Source of the DNA: Podospora comata
Lineage: Eukaryota > Ascomycota > Sordariomycetes > Sordariales > Podosporaceae
NCBI GenBank assembly: GCA_017354895.1
Contig: CP071495.1
Span: 2,277,001 to 2,341,000, forward strand
DNA length: 64,000 bases
Reading direction: 5' to 3'
Both the position numbers and the translations under genes were made by a program. The first letter of the stretch is position 1, and each line of letters starts with the position of its first letter. Under the pieces are notes generated by a model. The model had not been told where the DNA came from, made no database searches, and saw only the letters and a list, made by a program, of their open reading frames with translations. Positions 46,769 to 58,627 of the stretch are shown here, piece by piece.

Positions 46769-48906
46769 TTTCATGAAGGGGGAGGATTTGGGACTGAAGA
46801 ATGATATAGTTGGCCAATATGAAGTGTTTGGAAGGAAACAGGAATGAACATGAACATGGATGAAGTCGACGCAGGGGCAGAAGAACGAATTCGAAGGGAA
46901 GAGACTACCGACTGAGATGGCAGCAGCCGGCCAACTCCCAAGAAATATAGTGCGATCTGATAGATGAGAATAAGTTTTGCGTTTTCGAGTGCGGAAAGTA
47001 GCTGAGAGAGAAATATAATCGTTACCAGACAAAACTGTACTAGACAAAACATGATCAGATGTGTCTTGATACAAAAGGCATCCAATCTTTCTCATCAGCC
47101 GTTTCACGTGTTGATTATTATCTTTTTTTTATTCTCAAGAAACAACCCCCGACAGAAGAAGCCCATCAGTCGTGTGACCTGCCCTTTTGAGCAGGGCTTG
47201 TTTTCGAGATATTTATGGAAGGTCTGGCAAGTTTGTGAAACTTGGGTTGTTGATGGGGTGAAGCTGGGGGTGGGTTATGTAAGGCCTCACTTTCCGAACT
47301 CCAAAGACAAGGGAGCACGGGCCTCTGGATTGATCGCCGCAGGGATTGGTTGGTTAGCGCTTTGGCCAGGTCGAGGTGGGAACCGGGGGTTGAGAGGGGG
47401 ACGCTAGGCTTGTTTGGAACTTACACAGGTATTCAACCCTTACGACCCTTTTGGGAGTGAGGTGTTGAAGGGTGAGATGATGTAGCAGTTCCTGTTTGAG
47501 CTCATTCTCAAACAAACCTGACTGAGCGATGCTCAGGTTAACTCATGATCATTATATCGCAGGGCTAGTCGAGGTGTCTGCATGAACTTTGGACTGAAGG
47601 CCAACAACTGTTGTGAGGCGTGAAGCTTATGAGCTAACAATGCTGCCCAACGAACGGTTCGAGTCCAGCTCGCCGGTTTGTGGACTGATACTTATGTGAG
47701 GCTTAACATGGAACTACATTAGCGTGGGCTTCTAGACTTGTTCAAACGGTTCAGAAGCGGGGGAAACGTCGATTGTTGACGCCCCTTGTATGGCACACCA
47801 TTAGAGCTAGCTTCTGTAGTTTATTTGAGCGGCATATGACCTGTCAACTGATTTCGAGGACGGCGCTGGAAAGCATTCTCCTATCTCTGAGATTGATTGA
47901 ATTTTTGCTGAGCTTTTGAAGGCTGAGAATCTCGGGCCAAATTGTCTCTCTTTTACGGATCTAGACAAGTAGGGAGGAGCACTGGAGTGATACGAGCCAT
48001 CGGCCGCCGGCCAGGCTAGCCCTCTTGTTACCGTTGCACGGCAGTCTGGCTTTTGCTTTGATATGGAAGGCGAAGCAGGGAGTTTCCTTGAGAGAGCCGC
48101 GATCGTTGGGTTGTGAAAGGTAAGCCCCGTCGCCGGAGGGTCGGGTTGAGATCGGGCATGTCTTGAACGGGAGGAAGAGGTAAGAAGAGGTAAATACGGC
48201 CGATGAGGTCGACTGAGAAGACAACAGAAGGAACATGAAATATGGTGCGAAAGAGCCACCCATTATCAACAAATTATCAGTGCCATGCTCCACTCTGAGC
48301 AAGTCATCTCTCCCTCTACAACATTCTCTTCAATATTGGGCCAAGCTCGGGACCGATGCGGTGGCACTTTCTATACATACATGATCCCCTGCAGCAAGCA
48401 TGCATTCCCACATCCAAGCAAGATCATGTTCGCTGACAGCACGAAATCGTCCGCGGCCTTGGGGAGTTGAACACTTGTGAATGGTCCAAGCTAGGGCTAC
48501 ACCAGATCTCGTCGGAATTGCTTCTGTTGCCACCTGCCATTTATACCATGTCACTCCGATCTGTAATTTGCTTGAGCTCCGAAAAGCGTGGATTCATTGT
48601 TCTGATGCATCTCATTGTTTCTCAGGCCAGGTCAACACGGGCAGATGCCGGCTTACCAACACTAGATGGCTGAAAGCAACGGTTGTACTGCAGCACCAGT
48701 GGCGCATCAGCTCTTGTTCTTTTTCCAGGGTTGTTTCTTCTTCTCACGATGCTCTGGACACTGCCTGAGTGTCTTGGATCAGACCTACCCTACCGAGACA
48801 AGCACTCCAGCACCTGAGCTCAGAAACACCCAAGACGCTGTTTCCGACCCGTGGGTTCTGATGAACAGCAAGGGGGTCCCCATCGATTCAGTCGGGATTG
48901 TTCTTT

Positions 48907-48925
48907 CCCCCCCCCCCCCCCCCCC
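48907..48925. repeat. 19-base poly(C) run
   Basis: An uninterrupted C tract in intergenic DNA. Confidence 0.9.
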
Positions 48926-49329
48926 TTCCCTCTTACCGTTCCTATTTTACAGTCGGTTCTTCCGCCTTGCCACGATGTGGCGGCCACTTTCCAGGAAAGG
49001 AACTCCCACGAGCTATTCGTCATGGCAGCGCGCAAACGTTAGCATTTTCACCTCACACCTGGGTCTTGGCTGTCTCTCTATTCTAACTGTTCAGCTACCC
49101 TTCTCCCCAGCTGATATCTCTCATCTTGCCCCTATTATCCTAGCAACTCACCTATACACGATTACCGTTTTGCGCATAGATGGGTAGATATCAGCCCCTC
49201 TCGTCTTGGCTCACCTAGCTACCTACCTTCCCGATCTACCCAATATCCAACCACCTTTTATTTTACTACGAGAACACGACCTTGCTTTGATGGATTGTTG
49301 CAACCGCCAATATTCCTGGCGACGAAACA

Positions 49330-51464
49330 ATGGCTCCCCCGATATGGCTCGTCTTGCGAGGCATCAAGGAAGGGAGCGAGACCTCGTTCTCGGCGGCGGC
49401 GGAGAGAAGGAACCCTTCGTACAGCGAGCCGTTGGTTGGCATGGTCATAAGTGTCATCCTGGCCATGGTCTCGCTAGTTATTATCTCCTCGTTTCTGAGT
49501 ATGTCCCTTCTTTTTCTGCCGAGCTGTCTTTGCTGACGGATTGACAGCCCAAAGGTATCTGGCGGTTAAGCTCTGGAGCAGACTCCCTTTTGTTCAATAC
49601 TGTAGGTGGCCTTCCGTATGTCATCGTGGTGGCGGAGGAGCAGGATCACCGGCTAACGGGAAACAGTGGTGTTCGCTATCTATGCTGATTCCTTTCTGTT
49701 TGTGTTTGCTACTGGCATACTCCAGTTTGGTTTTGGTGTGGGATACTCGGTATCAGTGTGCGAATCAGCCATTCTATTATGTCTGGCTTGCTATGTAACG
49801 ACAAAGGTATGCTATTCGGCGGGCTCGTAAGGCTCTCTCGACGAGTGTGCTAATCTTGAATGAGTAGATTGTATGTGCTTGGCTCAGCTCATGTCTTGTA
49901 TTTTTGCTGACAGGACCTAGCTTATCTACATGTTTCTGGTCGAAAAAGCCGTAAGACACTGCGGTCGCCATTGACGATTTCCCACTGACACGAGATAGTT
50001 CATCATACGATCAGGCTCCAAGAGAAGGCGCATGACGTCCAAGCTCTATCTGTTCAACTCGTTCGGCATGATCGGTATGTTCTCGGAGGCCTTGACCGTG
50101 TTTATGGGAGCGATCACTGACAACAGGGAACCCCAGGGGTTTATTGCGTTGTTGTCGTTATGAACTTCATCTAGTATTGCACCCCCTGTTGTCGATCTCA
50201 GCTTCCACGGCTAACCGACATCTCCAGTCGCATCACGAGGGTGGAAAACGGCCAATGCATAATAGGCATGAGGAAGGAAGCCATGATCCCTCTGATAAGC
50301 TTCGATCTGCTCGTCAATGTGAGCCCGTTCAGTTCTTCTCTGTTTCCCGTTTGGATCCAAGGCTCGAACGGTTGCTAACAGTTCAATCATCAGATATATC
50401 TTACCTTGGTATTCTTAATACCATTATCCAGTACACCGCTCTTCCTTCTCTCTGGTTCATTTCCGCCTTACTGACCTGGAATCATAGGAACGTACACGTG
50501 GAAGAACTTTGTCCATACACCTGGCAGTCGACGTCTCCGAACCGTGGCCATGAGAACTTTTGTGGGTTGTGTCTGCACATTGACCAGCAGCGTGGTGTAG
50601 GTTTTCCTTCACGCACTGACGGCGGTGACCTCTAACAAGTGCCACAGGAACCTATCCGTGCTTATGGCTCTCGATGGCGAGCCAGGCTGGGTGTGCCTGA
50701 TGTGTTGTAATAGTGATATCCTCTTCAGTGCAATTGTCATCCAATGGGTCACCTCCCGCGACAGCACTAGCTCGGCGGCCTCTACTGACTCTGTCAGCGG
50801 AGGAGCATCTCGACCACGAAGTCAGCACAACAACCACACTAGTCACGGGGGAGAGGAGTTGGCCGGTCTCGAGAACAGCCATCACCGCTGCAACGTTAAC
50901 AACCGGCAGAAGGATTCTCTCGAGGGGGATAAGAAACAACAAGCGAGAAACAAGTCGCTGAACAGAAAAGGCCTCGTGTCATCCACCGATGCCATCGTTG
51001 CAGACGCTGCCGAGATGTCGATCAACCACGCCGAGTTTGGAGGGGATGGGGATGTCTCGCCGCGAAGTACAGAGGTTAACACGGTGTGTTATGATGATGG
51101 TAGGGACAAGGAAACCAACAGGAGGCCGTACACGAGCGGTTCGCTGACCAGAACGACGACAACCACGACGACGAACAACCCGCACGACGACGATGGCGCT
51201 GCTGCTGGAAGGTTCCCCCGTCTGCCGCCGGCGCTGGCAACATCAACCGTCCGGCACCACACCTCAGAAGTTAGAGTCGACGTTGATTACGGCGCGACGA
51301 GTCTGAGCAGCCGCGAGATTGCCGATGGGGAGGAGGCTAGGTTGGGGAACAGCATTGTGATTGGGTCTGGGACGAGCGTGTGCGGTGTGACGGATGTCAC
51401 TGGGGGCGGGAGGTGGACAAAACAACCGCCGGCTTGGAGTCCGGGAACGGGGCCGGGGCTTTAG
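49330..51464 (+). CDS. Ten-exon integral membrane protein with seven predicted helices, function unknown
   Basis: Exons: 49330..49498, 49548..49601, 49667..49806, 49921..49950, 49999..50074, 50137..50173, 50228..50318, 50394..50430, 50488..50596 and 50648..51464. Every junction is GT-AG and keeps phase; introns run 48-114 bp. The CDS is 1,560 bp, 519 aa. Seven hydrophobic segments can be seen, in order containing ISVILAMVSLVIISSFL, FAIYADSFLFVFATGIL, CESAILLCLACYVTT, KLYLFNSFGMIGVYCVVVV, DLLVNIYLTLVFLIPL, RTFVGCVCTLTSSVVNLSVL and CCNSDILFSAIVIQWV. Conserved-looking loops are RRRMTSKLYLFNSFG, RITRVENGQCIIGM and LDGEPGWVCLMCCNSD. The C-terminal ~240 residues are polar, with Asn/His, Thr (about seven) and Gly-rich runs. 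I recall similar uncharacterised proteins as widespread in Pezizomycotina and intron-rich. Seven helices suggest a receptor or transporter-like role, but nothing here fixes one. Confidence 0.87.
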
Positions 51465-51669
51465 TGGGGTTCGAACTGGAGTTGTGGTGAACACCGGGAT
51501 CAGTGCCAAAGGAGAAGCACGGTGAGCTATCCGATCCTTGGGGTGTTGAGGGAACATGTCGTTGAGGGAAGGGGGTGGAGGGATTGGAGGAGAAGGACTG
51601 CTGAGGAGGAGGGGGAGGAGGAGGAGAAGAGGGGTGAGAAGTGCGGGAAGAGTTGGGGTTGAGAGGAGG

Positions 51670-51692
51670 AGAAGAAGAAGAAGAAGAAGAAC
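51670..51692. repeat. (GAA)n microsatellite
   Basis: About seven GAA units after the seven-helix gene. Confidence 0.88.
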
Positions 51693-53046
51693 AGGTGGGC
51701 GGGTAGGTAAGCAAAAGAGGAGTTTTTGCTTTGGTGTGTTTTACTTGTTTCGCACCCTAGGACTCAGATTGGTTTGGATACCTTTTTGTTTGGGGGTTGA
51801 TTTTTCGATGGTAGGATACATGACCTACTTGCATAATGAACATTGATTATGGCTCCTCTGGGGACCTGGTGCTATGTGGCATGGAAGTCTCGACTGAGTG
51901 GCTATGATGAGATACAAAACTGATGGCAGAAAGACTTTGCCTGAGATAAGCGTGCCTGACCGTAGGTAGCCATGGGGTCGAGTTTTAATTATGATGGCAG
52001 TGTTCTAACCATCTGAAAAGTCGCAGCCAAGAGGGGAGACAGAAAAAGTGAAGTAAACAAACAACAGTGAGCATAAAAGTCAAAAAGCTCACCGGCCAAT
52101 CTCTGGTAGGGTGGCCGGTTACGAAAACCCTTCAGGGAGTTTTACCTAAGAATTGAACTTGGGGGCTATCAGCAACATCCGAGATCCTTACCATTTGACC
52201 TGACCACAAGTGTTGTTGGCATTCTGGTAAGGATTTTGGGAGCTGCTGTTGGGAGGTGGGTTGTGGAGGGGGGGATATTGAGGTTGCTTGTTCCCTCTTT
52301 TTTTGATTGGTGAGGTGGATTGTTGGAAGGCACGCTGTTGGGGAGGTGCAGGTAGGCAATGGGATGAGGAGAAGGAGAGGTAGGTTGAGTAAACAAGTGA
52401 AGGGTTGCTCAACAACAGAGGTCTTCTGTTTGTTTGCGGGTTGTGAGTCTTTGTTGTGGTGTGTTATATAAATGGAGGGCCTTTTTTGCAGCATTGTCTG
52501 TTGGAAGGGCAGATAAGTAACTGTAGTTTATATATTGGTACCTATTGTTACGCTATCATCCTTGCAGCCTCTTCCAAACAAACATCTCTCTCGTAGATTC
52601 ATTATCCGTTTCTCAGAGTGTTTGACGCAGCATGCCGCTCATACGTGGTATCCTTCCCCAACTACACAGCACGGCAAGGTACACTTAGGTGATGTTTGTA
52701 TGGCAACCAAAAAAAGAGAAATGCTTTCTGCCGCGTTATGCGACTCTATTTATTTCGTAATGGATATCTGTATCCCCTCCCCTCCCCTTCCCATGTTGCC
52801 CAACCCTCCCTTCCTAAATAATACAATCTTTAAATATCCCTCCCTCTTGCTCATGTAGTGGTAATAGTGGTATCCAATCTTTCCCTTGATGTATAAAAAA
52901 AACGCCCAAAAAATTCCAAAATGTTGCATGTATGTTTGTCATGCCCCCCCTCCACCTTCCCTTATGATTTTCGTGGGGTGTTGTTTAAAGTTCATCTTTC
53001 TTTTCGTAAAAGTCGTCATCAAGTTCGTTCGTTTCGTTATAGTAAA

Positions 53047-53079
53047 CAAAAAAAAAAGAAAAAGAAAAAAAAAAAAAAC
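53047..53079. repeat. A-rich tract
   Basis: Nearly pure A with scattered G bases, about 95 bp outside the stop of the FAD oxidoreductase gene. Confidence 0.85.
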
Positions 53080-53171
53080 TATTGTCGTCCCTCGTTCTTC
53101 GCCGCAACCATCGCCCTCTCCTTCTCAACCAAAACCCACTGCTCCCGTATCTTTTCCCTCCGACCTTCTAG

Positions 53172-54956
53172 TCACAAGTCCTTTTCGTGAACCTTCACCC
53201 GTCCGTTCAGAGCAGTGCCCTTGGCTCCCACCCTCGACACCAACCTACGACGGGTCGTGGTGAGGCCACCAGCAATCTTGTCAATGACGGCAAGGAAAAG
53301 GACCTGGACGAGCCAGATGAGGAACCGGATGACGTAGTCCCAGAGCGAGTACCTCGGCCTTTCCCCCCTGGCGAGGGTGGACTCCTCGAACTCAAAGGGG
53401 ATGTTCGCGCCGAGGTGCTCGACGGCCACGCGGAGGCCGGAGCTGAAGCCATCTTCGTGGGTGCCTTGTTTCGTCCAGGCTCCCGCATAAGAAATCCCGC
53501 GCGTGTTTTGGATCTCGGGGAGGCGTTCCTGGGCCGCGAGGACGGACTTGTTGAAGATTGTGTGCCGGTATGTGTACCTCCCCTGGATGGTCTTCGGGTC
53601 GGGCTTGTGCAGCGGATTGAGGGTGACGAGGACGTCCCCAAAGGCCGCGCGGGGGATTTCCTGGAGGATGTTCATGTTGTATGTGAGGCAGACCTGGTCA
53701 ATGTGGCCCGAGCCGGTCATGGGGGAGGACCGGGAAAGGTAGTTGAATGATGTCCAGGCTTCGTACCGCTCTGGCATGAGGGAGAGGTCAGAATGCAAAA
53801 AGACCTCGTTCGTGGAGGTCTGGAAGGATCGCAGAATGGAATCCTCTGCTTCGGTTGCCGAGTCCCGGATGATGGAGAGGGCTTGGTCGCCGTGGGTGGC
53901 GAGGATGACATGGTCGAATACCTCCGACTTGCCGCCGGTTGGGTGGAGGGTGTGAAGTCTCAACCTGCCGTCCCGCTCAGGGGTGATGGAGATGACCTTG
54001 CTTTTGAGGCGGACGTGGTTGGATGGGAAGCCCTTCATGACGGCGTCGATGTAGGACTTTGAACCGCTGTTGAGGGTGAGCCATTGTGGGTTCTTGGAGG
54101 TTGAGGCGAGGAAGTGGTGGTTCCACCTGAGTGAGGTCAGCCAACAAATTCGAGTGATGATGAGTCTCAAGGACACAGCTTACATGAAGCGAATAAGTGT
54201 GGCGACGGGGAAGTCGAGTACGCATTTCTCCGGGCTGGTGTTCCAGAGACTCGCTGTGATGGGGGTGAGATAGTCATCCTTGAACTTGGTTGAGTAGCCC
54301 TCCCTCTCGAGGTACTCCCCAATGGTCTCCTCAGTTGGCTTCTCGGCGCGCAAGACGTCCAGCGCAAACTTGTCGAAGCGCCAAATGTCAAAGACCAATC
54401 TCCACATTCTAGGCGAGAAGTAGTTGCTTCGCTGGCAGAAGAACGCATCTCTGTTCAGGCTGGCCCACTCGAAGCGCCCTTGGTCTCGCGACACCGAGAA
54501 TGACAACTCAGTGGGCGCGGTTTCCACCTTCATCCTCCTAAGAAAGTTCAAAAAGTTCGCTGTCCATGCATTAGTGCGGCTCACTTACAAACGGCCCTAA
54601 GCAAAAGGAAACAGGGGTGGATGGGGAGCTTCCTTACGGTATGTAGCTTCATTCATGACCATAAACCCAGCATCGACCAAAGTCTTGTACTTTCCCCTCG
54701 TGAACTCCACCGTGTTGGCATGACCGCCCAGGCGGTCAGCGGCCTCGAAGATGTACACATCATGAGGGCTCCGGTTCAACGCCCACAGCGCACCGATGCC
54801 CGCTACACCACTGCCCACCACGGCCACCTTCTTACGCGGATGGGGGTTCCCTCGTTGAATCATGAGGAAGTAGAGTGCCTGAAACGGCTGAACAAAAGAG
54901 GGACGACGAAAGAACGAGGATGATGAAGAAGAAGACTGACGGGGAGCGTCGGTCAT
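53172..54956 (-). CDS. FAD/NAD-binding amine-oxidase-like protein (COG2907 type)
   Basis: Three exons, 54956..54638, 54559..54184 and 54126..53172, with introns of 78 and 57 bp. The CDS is 1,650 bp, 549 aa. The dinucleotide fold reads VAVVGSGVAGIGAL (44-57), then Glu71 and DRLGGHANTVE. This is followed by VDAGFMVMNEATYPNFLNFL, ELSFSVSRDQG, SLWNTSPEKCVLDFP and WLTLNSGSKSYIDAV. That order and wording match the predicted flavin oxidoreductase group COG2907, whose bacterial members often sit beside cyclopropane-fatty-acid synthase genes. A role in modifying membrane or fatty acids is therefore a guess from family context. Near the C-terminus a hydrophobic helix (VIRFLIWLVQVLFLAVI) suggests membrane attachment. 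The start MTDAPRQ is preferred; an upstream in-frame ATG at 55055 would add 33 residues. No lipid gene is adjacent here. Confidence 0.9.
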
Positions 54957-57544
54957 GGGGCAGTTACAACCTTGGGGTGAACAAGGGTGGGAGCAGAAGA
55001 GAATGCTGCAAGCATGGGAAGAGAAGGCGAAGAAAGATTCCAAGGAGTGGGGCAAAGAGACGTATTAAAAGACTTTGCTGTTTTCTGCCACATGCATATG
55101 ATGTTGGAGTTGGGGGATTGCTCAAGGGTGGACACACCGCAGTTCCGGGCGTCAAATGGGAGGCCCAGGAGAGGTGTAACATGCATTGGTGTCAGTGTAG
55201 CTGGCATCGCCGTGTCCACTCACCCTCGTTCCCGGCCATGGGGGACACGCGGTTGATCGTCAAAATCTCAAAAGAGAAGCCTGTTTGTTTCAAGGCCTGA
55301 TCAAGCGCCAGCCCAAAACCGTCTTTGTAATGGATGTCTTGGGCAGTCGACCAGTGCTTTTCGAGCTTCGAGAGGCACGACATTTGTGCAGGCACGCATG
55401 GCCGGCCAGACCGATCCGATCCGTGTTACAAGGGTCGATTTTGAATCTTTTGGCATGTTCAATTCTTGATGCTCCAGGCCGATAATGCACCTAGCATTCA
55501 AGTTTTTTTTCTTTCTTTCTTGCTGCTGAAAAGCATGGCAGCGGCAGTGAACAGGGGAAAATTCGAATAGCGGTGGCTGGCAGAATGGATTCTCGTATGT
55601 CGGCTCCGAGGTCAACTCAGCTTCGAGGTGGCAGGTATCTGAGTTCAGTCTCAGCTTCAACTCATGTGTCCACTTTGACGACCCTCCAAAGATGACTCCA
55701 TTCAGGAGTTTTTCCCGTCCCCCTTCATCTCATCCCATGAACAAACAGGGGAAGAAGACACAAGAAAATGGATTTCTCTCTTCCAAACTCGGCAGCGGTT
55801 GGCAGTTGCCGTTGAGTTTCATCGCCATCTTGTTATGCAGCAGCCAGGGCGGGCAGTGGGCCAATTGCTATCAACCACAACAGCAGCCCAGCCCCATCAG
55901 GCCCTGGCGGTGGATTCGGCCAGCGCAGCAGGTTCCAACACAGCTGATTTTCCGGCACTAGTGTCGGCCTGACATATGGCGAGGCTGCATTTCCAAGCGA
56001 ATTGGATATATATATCAGCCATTAATTGGACGAGGGGTTGGGTATCGAGATGTCTGCAGGCCGTCACATGCTGACCTGCCTTGATTGACAATTTGATGAC
56101 ACTGAACTGACTTGAAGTTGGGTTAGGGTTATGACTCTCACCGCACGCAAAGCCACCTTTGCTCAAGCCCACACCTCAGATGAAAAATTCTCTTCGACCG
56201 ACGATGAAAACCGACAATATCGTCGTTCAACAAAGGACACATTTGACCATGGTATCAAGTCCCGCAAACATCTAATCATCTCACAGCCATCACACAAAAT
56301 CAGAACACGATTTGAACAAAAAAAATGTCGAGGCCTAACGGGATCGCCCACTCATCGCACAGCTTTTACCCTGGGCTAGTAGCAATTCTTGAGACTCCTT
56401 CTTCTTCTGCCCGGCTTAAATCAACCCGGTGCACAGCTTCTCCAATCAGAATATGTCTCTCGAAAGAAACAAAATCCCGAAAGGAAAATTCGCACCGGGC
56501 CAGAGTTTCTGCGTTTCACCGGGGTCAACTTTCTGAAGAAGAAAAAGAGGAAAAGAAGAGATAAAATTTTGGCGCGCGCGAAAATATTTTATACCACTGG
56601 AATTAGGGTGGGGCAGTGGTTATTGGTCTGTGCAGGATGTTTGTGGGGCAGAAGGAAGGAGTGAGGGTTGGGGTTGGTGATGGCTTTAAGATTGACTTCG
56701 AACCATCTGGTGATGTTTTCGAATAAAAGATGCGGCGAGAACAGGAAGTTGGCAATCGGAGTCATGTGTAACTCGCAGGCATACTTCGTGCTACGAGCAC
56801 ACATGCTCATATTCATGGCCAGCTCACGTTCTTAAGTTACGGACCCGCTGTTCCAGTTCTCGACAACATGACATAGGAACGAAAAGGGATCTGACTTTGT
56901 AATTACAAGGTGGGAATTACAAATGTCTTGACGGAGAAATAGGTTCTTCATCATAAAGATATGGCCATGGTCAACATGGAAGCATCATGACGTGTGGTGT
57001 ACAATGCCGGTAGTTCGTCATACCACTGGTTAGATATGATAGAAGGACGTGGTGATGGTCTCAACCTAGATGGCCCGATTGGAACACTTTTGTATAAAGT
57101 CACCTTCATTCACAAACGCATCACATCCCATAAGTTCCACCACAAGGTATTTATATTTTTGGTTTTTTTATTTCTCTCTCATTAAGGTATAAACGGTGTG
57201 AAGCATCCAGAGAAAAATACGAGCCAGTCATATCAACAACAACAACGACCAGAAAAAAGAAGTACTAGGGGGGGGGATTGTAAAAGTAAAAATAAAAAGA
57301 AACATGAAAAGAAAATAAAAAAAAGTCTACATCAGAAGCGTTGGTATCTCCCCTATCCTTCAACTTCGCCTTATTCATTGTCATAAACGCACACGCCAAA
57401 AACACCTTGCCACCCTTTTCCATGTGATTCTCCCCCAGAAAATATACAATGGGGTATCATCTCATCCTGGGGCCAATAAAAAAAACAAATGCCTTTTTTA
57501 TTTTTCATGACGCAGCAAAGAAAATATCAAAGCGTCTTGTTGAT
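54957..57544. other. Intergenic between two minus-strand genes
   Basis: About 2.6 kb. No supported coding frame. The stretch 57190-57540 is A-rich on the plus strand and probably the 3' UTR of the cupredoxin gene. A GGGTTAGGGTT motif near 56119 resembles telomere repeats but is a single short copy. Confidence 0.5.
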
Positions 57545-58627
57545 TTAAGCCCTGAACTTCTTGGCAGGGGCGGCAGGGGCGGCGCCGACCATGGCCATGG
57601 GGACGGCACCACCGTAGCCGCCGAAGGAATCCCTCCCTTGGACGGCAACGTTGGGGAAGCCACCGAAGCTGCACTGGACGACGCAAGAGCAAGAGCCGTC
57701 GGCACCGATCTTGCCGACGCCGGGGACGAGGCCAGTGTTGACAGCAGGGGGGGCAGTCTCAGTGCCGGCGGGGGGAGCAGCAGGAGGAGCGTTCGGGTCG
57801 GGAGCGGGAGCGTTGCCGGTGATGGCACCGCCGGCACCGTTACCCTTCTGCTGGATGGCGAGGGACTGAAACATGGCGTGGGTCTTCTCGGCAGTGGGGT
57901 TGATGGAGAAAACCATGCCCTTTCCGCAGTGGTTGCCCTGGCGGCAGTAGAACCCTTTACCTCGGTGTTAGAATAGGCTTTCCAGACAGATACTGGGGTC
58001 AAACTTACAAAGAGGAGTGTCAACCATCACTTGCATAGCGACCTGGGGAGGGGGGTTGACGGTGTTGTTGGCGTTGGCCTGGAAACCAGAGTCCATACCA
58101 CCGTCAAGAGGGTCGCAAGGAGTGTCGAAGGCAGACTGAGTGGCAGTGTGGTTTTGGCTGAGGAAGGTGAAGATGACTGTATCGCCAACGGAAGCCTTGA
58201 GTTCCTGGGGGCTGAAGGCAAGACCTTGAGGGCCACCGACGGTGACGCTGTGAGTAGCACCGCCGGCACCAACAACGGCATCGGGAGGGGGCTGCTCGAC
58301 GGGGGTGCCGGGCTCGCCGGTGACAACGGCGGGAGGAGGGGTGGCCTCGTGCTTGACGGTCTCGGTGACGGTTACGGTCGAGGCCTGTCCAACAACAGTG
58401 GTAGGGGCACCACCACCAATGTTAACCCAGAGGAAGTTGATGTTGCCGTGGCTGGGCTTGTGGACACCGATGAGGCGGGTGAGCTCAGCGAGCTGCTCGT
58501 CGGAAATCTTGACGCTCTCGTGACCCTTTTGCAAATGTCCATCTCTCTTCGCGGGAGCAACGTTGTGAACCGACTTCGCCAAGGCAAGGGGGGCCATGCC
58601 CAAGATCGCTGTTGTAGAGAACTTCAT
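57545..58627 (-). CDS. Secreted cupredoxin-domain protein
   Basis: Two exons, 58627..58009 and 57954..57545, with a 54-bp intron (GTAAGT donor, CTAAC branch, AAG acceptor). The CDS is 1,029 bp, 342 aa. A signal peptide covers about residues 1-17 (LALA end). A Pro/Thr-rich linker precedes a cupredoxin domain (about 125-230) with the start HSVTVGG and GDTVIFTFLSQNHTATQSAF. The type-1 copper ligand set is complete: His160, Cys210 (WFYCRQGNH), His215 and Met220. The intron splits the Trp207 codon just before the copper loop. The C-terminal ~120 residues are Gly/Ala/Pro-rich, with a Cys-x-Cys-x3-Cys cluster and a hydrophobic AMVGAAPAAPA stretch before KKFRA, but no classic GPI signal. Such proteins are abundant in fungal secretomes; electron transfer or copper binding at the wall is likely, and the specific role is unknown. 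Confidence 0.92.

Larger units (their letters stand above)
46383..49329. other. Intergenic between two plus-strand genes
   Basis: About 2.9 kb with no supported gene. A 30-base T run lies at 46737-46766 and a 19-base C run at 48907-48925. Frames near 47807-48302 (minus) and 48481-49187 (plus) are without recognisable domains. The stretch from 49080 on is pyrimidine-rich, as expected of a leader. Confidence 0.5.
51465..53171. other. Intergenic between convergent genes
   Basis: No gene supported. A GAA repeat lies at about 51670-51692 and an A-rich tract at 53047-53079. A 105-codon minus frame at 51397-51714 is Ser/Pro low-complexity, antisense to the end of the preceding gene, and is not called. 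Confidence 0.55.

Noticed and set aside
47640-47690. GGTTCGAGTCC, a B-box-like sequence
   Set aside because: The flanks do not form a T stem and there is no A box at the right distance.
51397-51714. 105-codon Ser/Pro-rich minus frame
   Set aside because: Low-complexity and largely opposite the 3' end of the seven-helix gene and a GAA repeat.
53187-53750. 187-codon plus-strand frame
   Set aside because: Antisense shadow of the FAD oxidoreductase; Gly/Glu/Asp-biased only because of sense codon usage.
56115-56130. GGGTTAGGGTT, telomere-like
   Set aside because: A single short copy within ordinary intergenic DNA.
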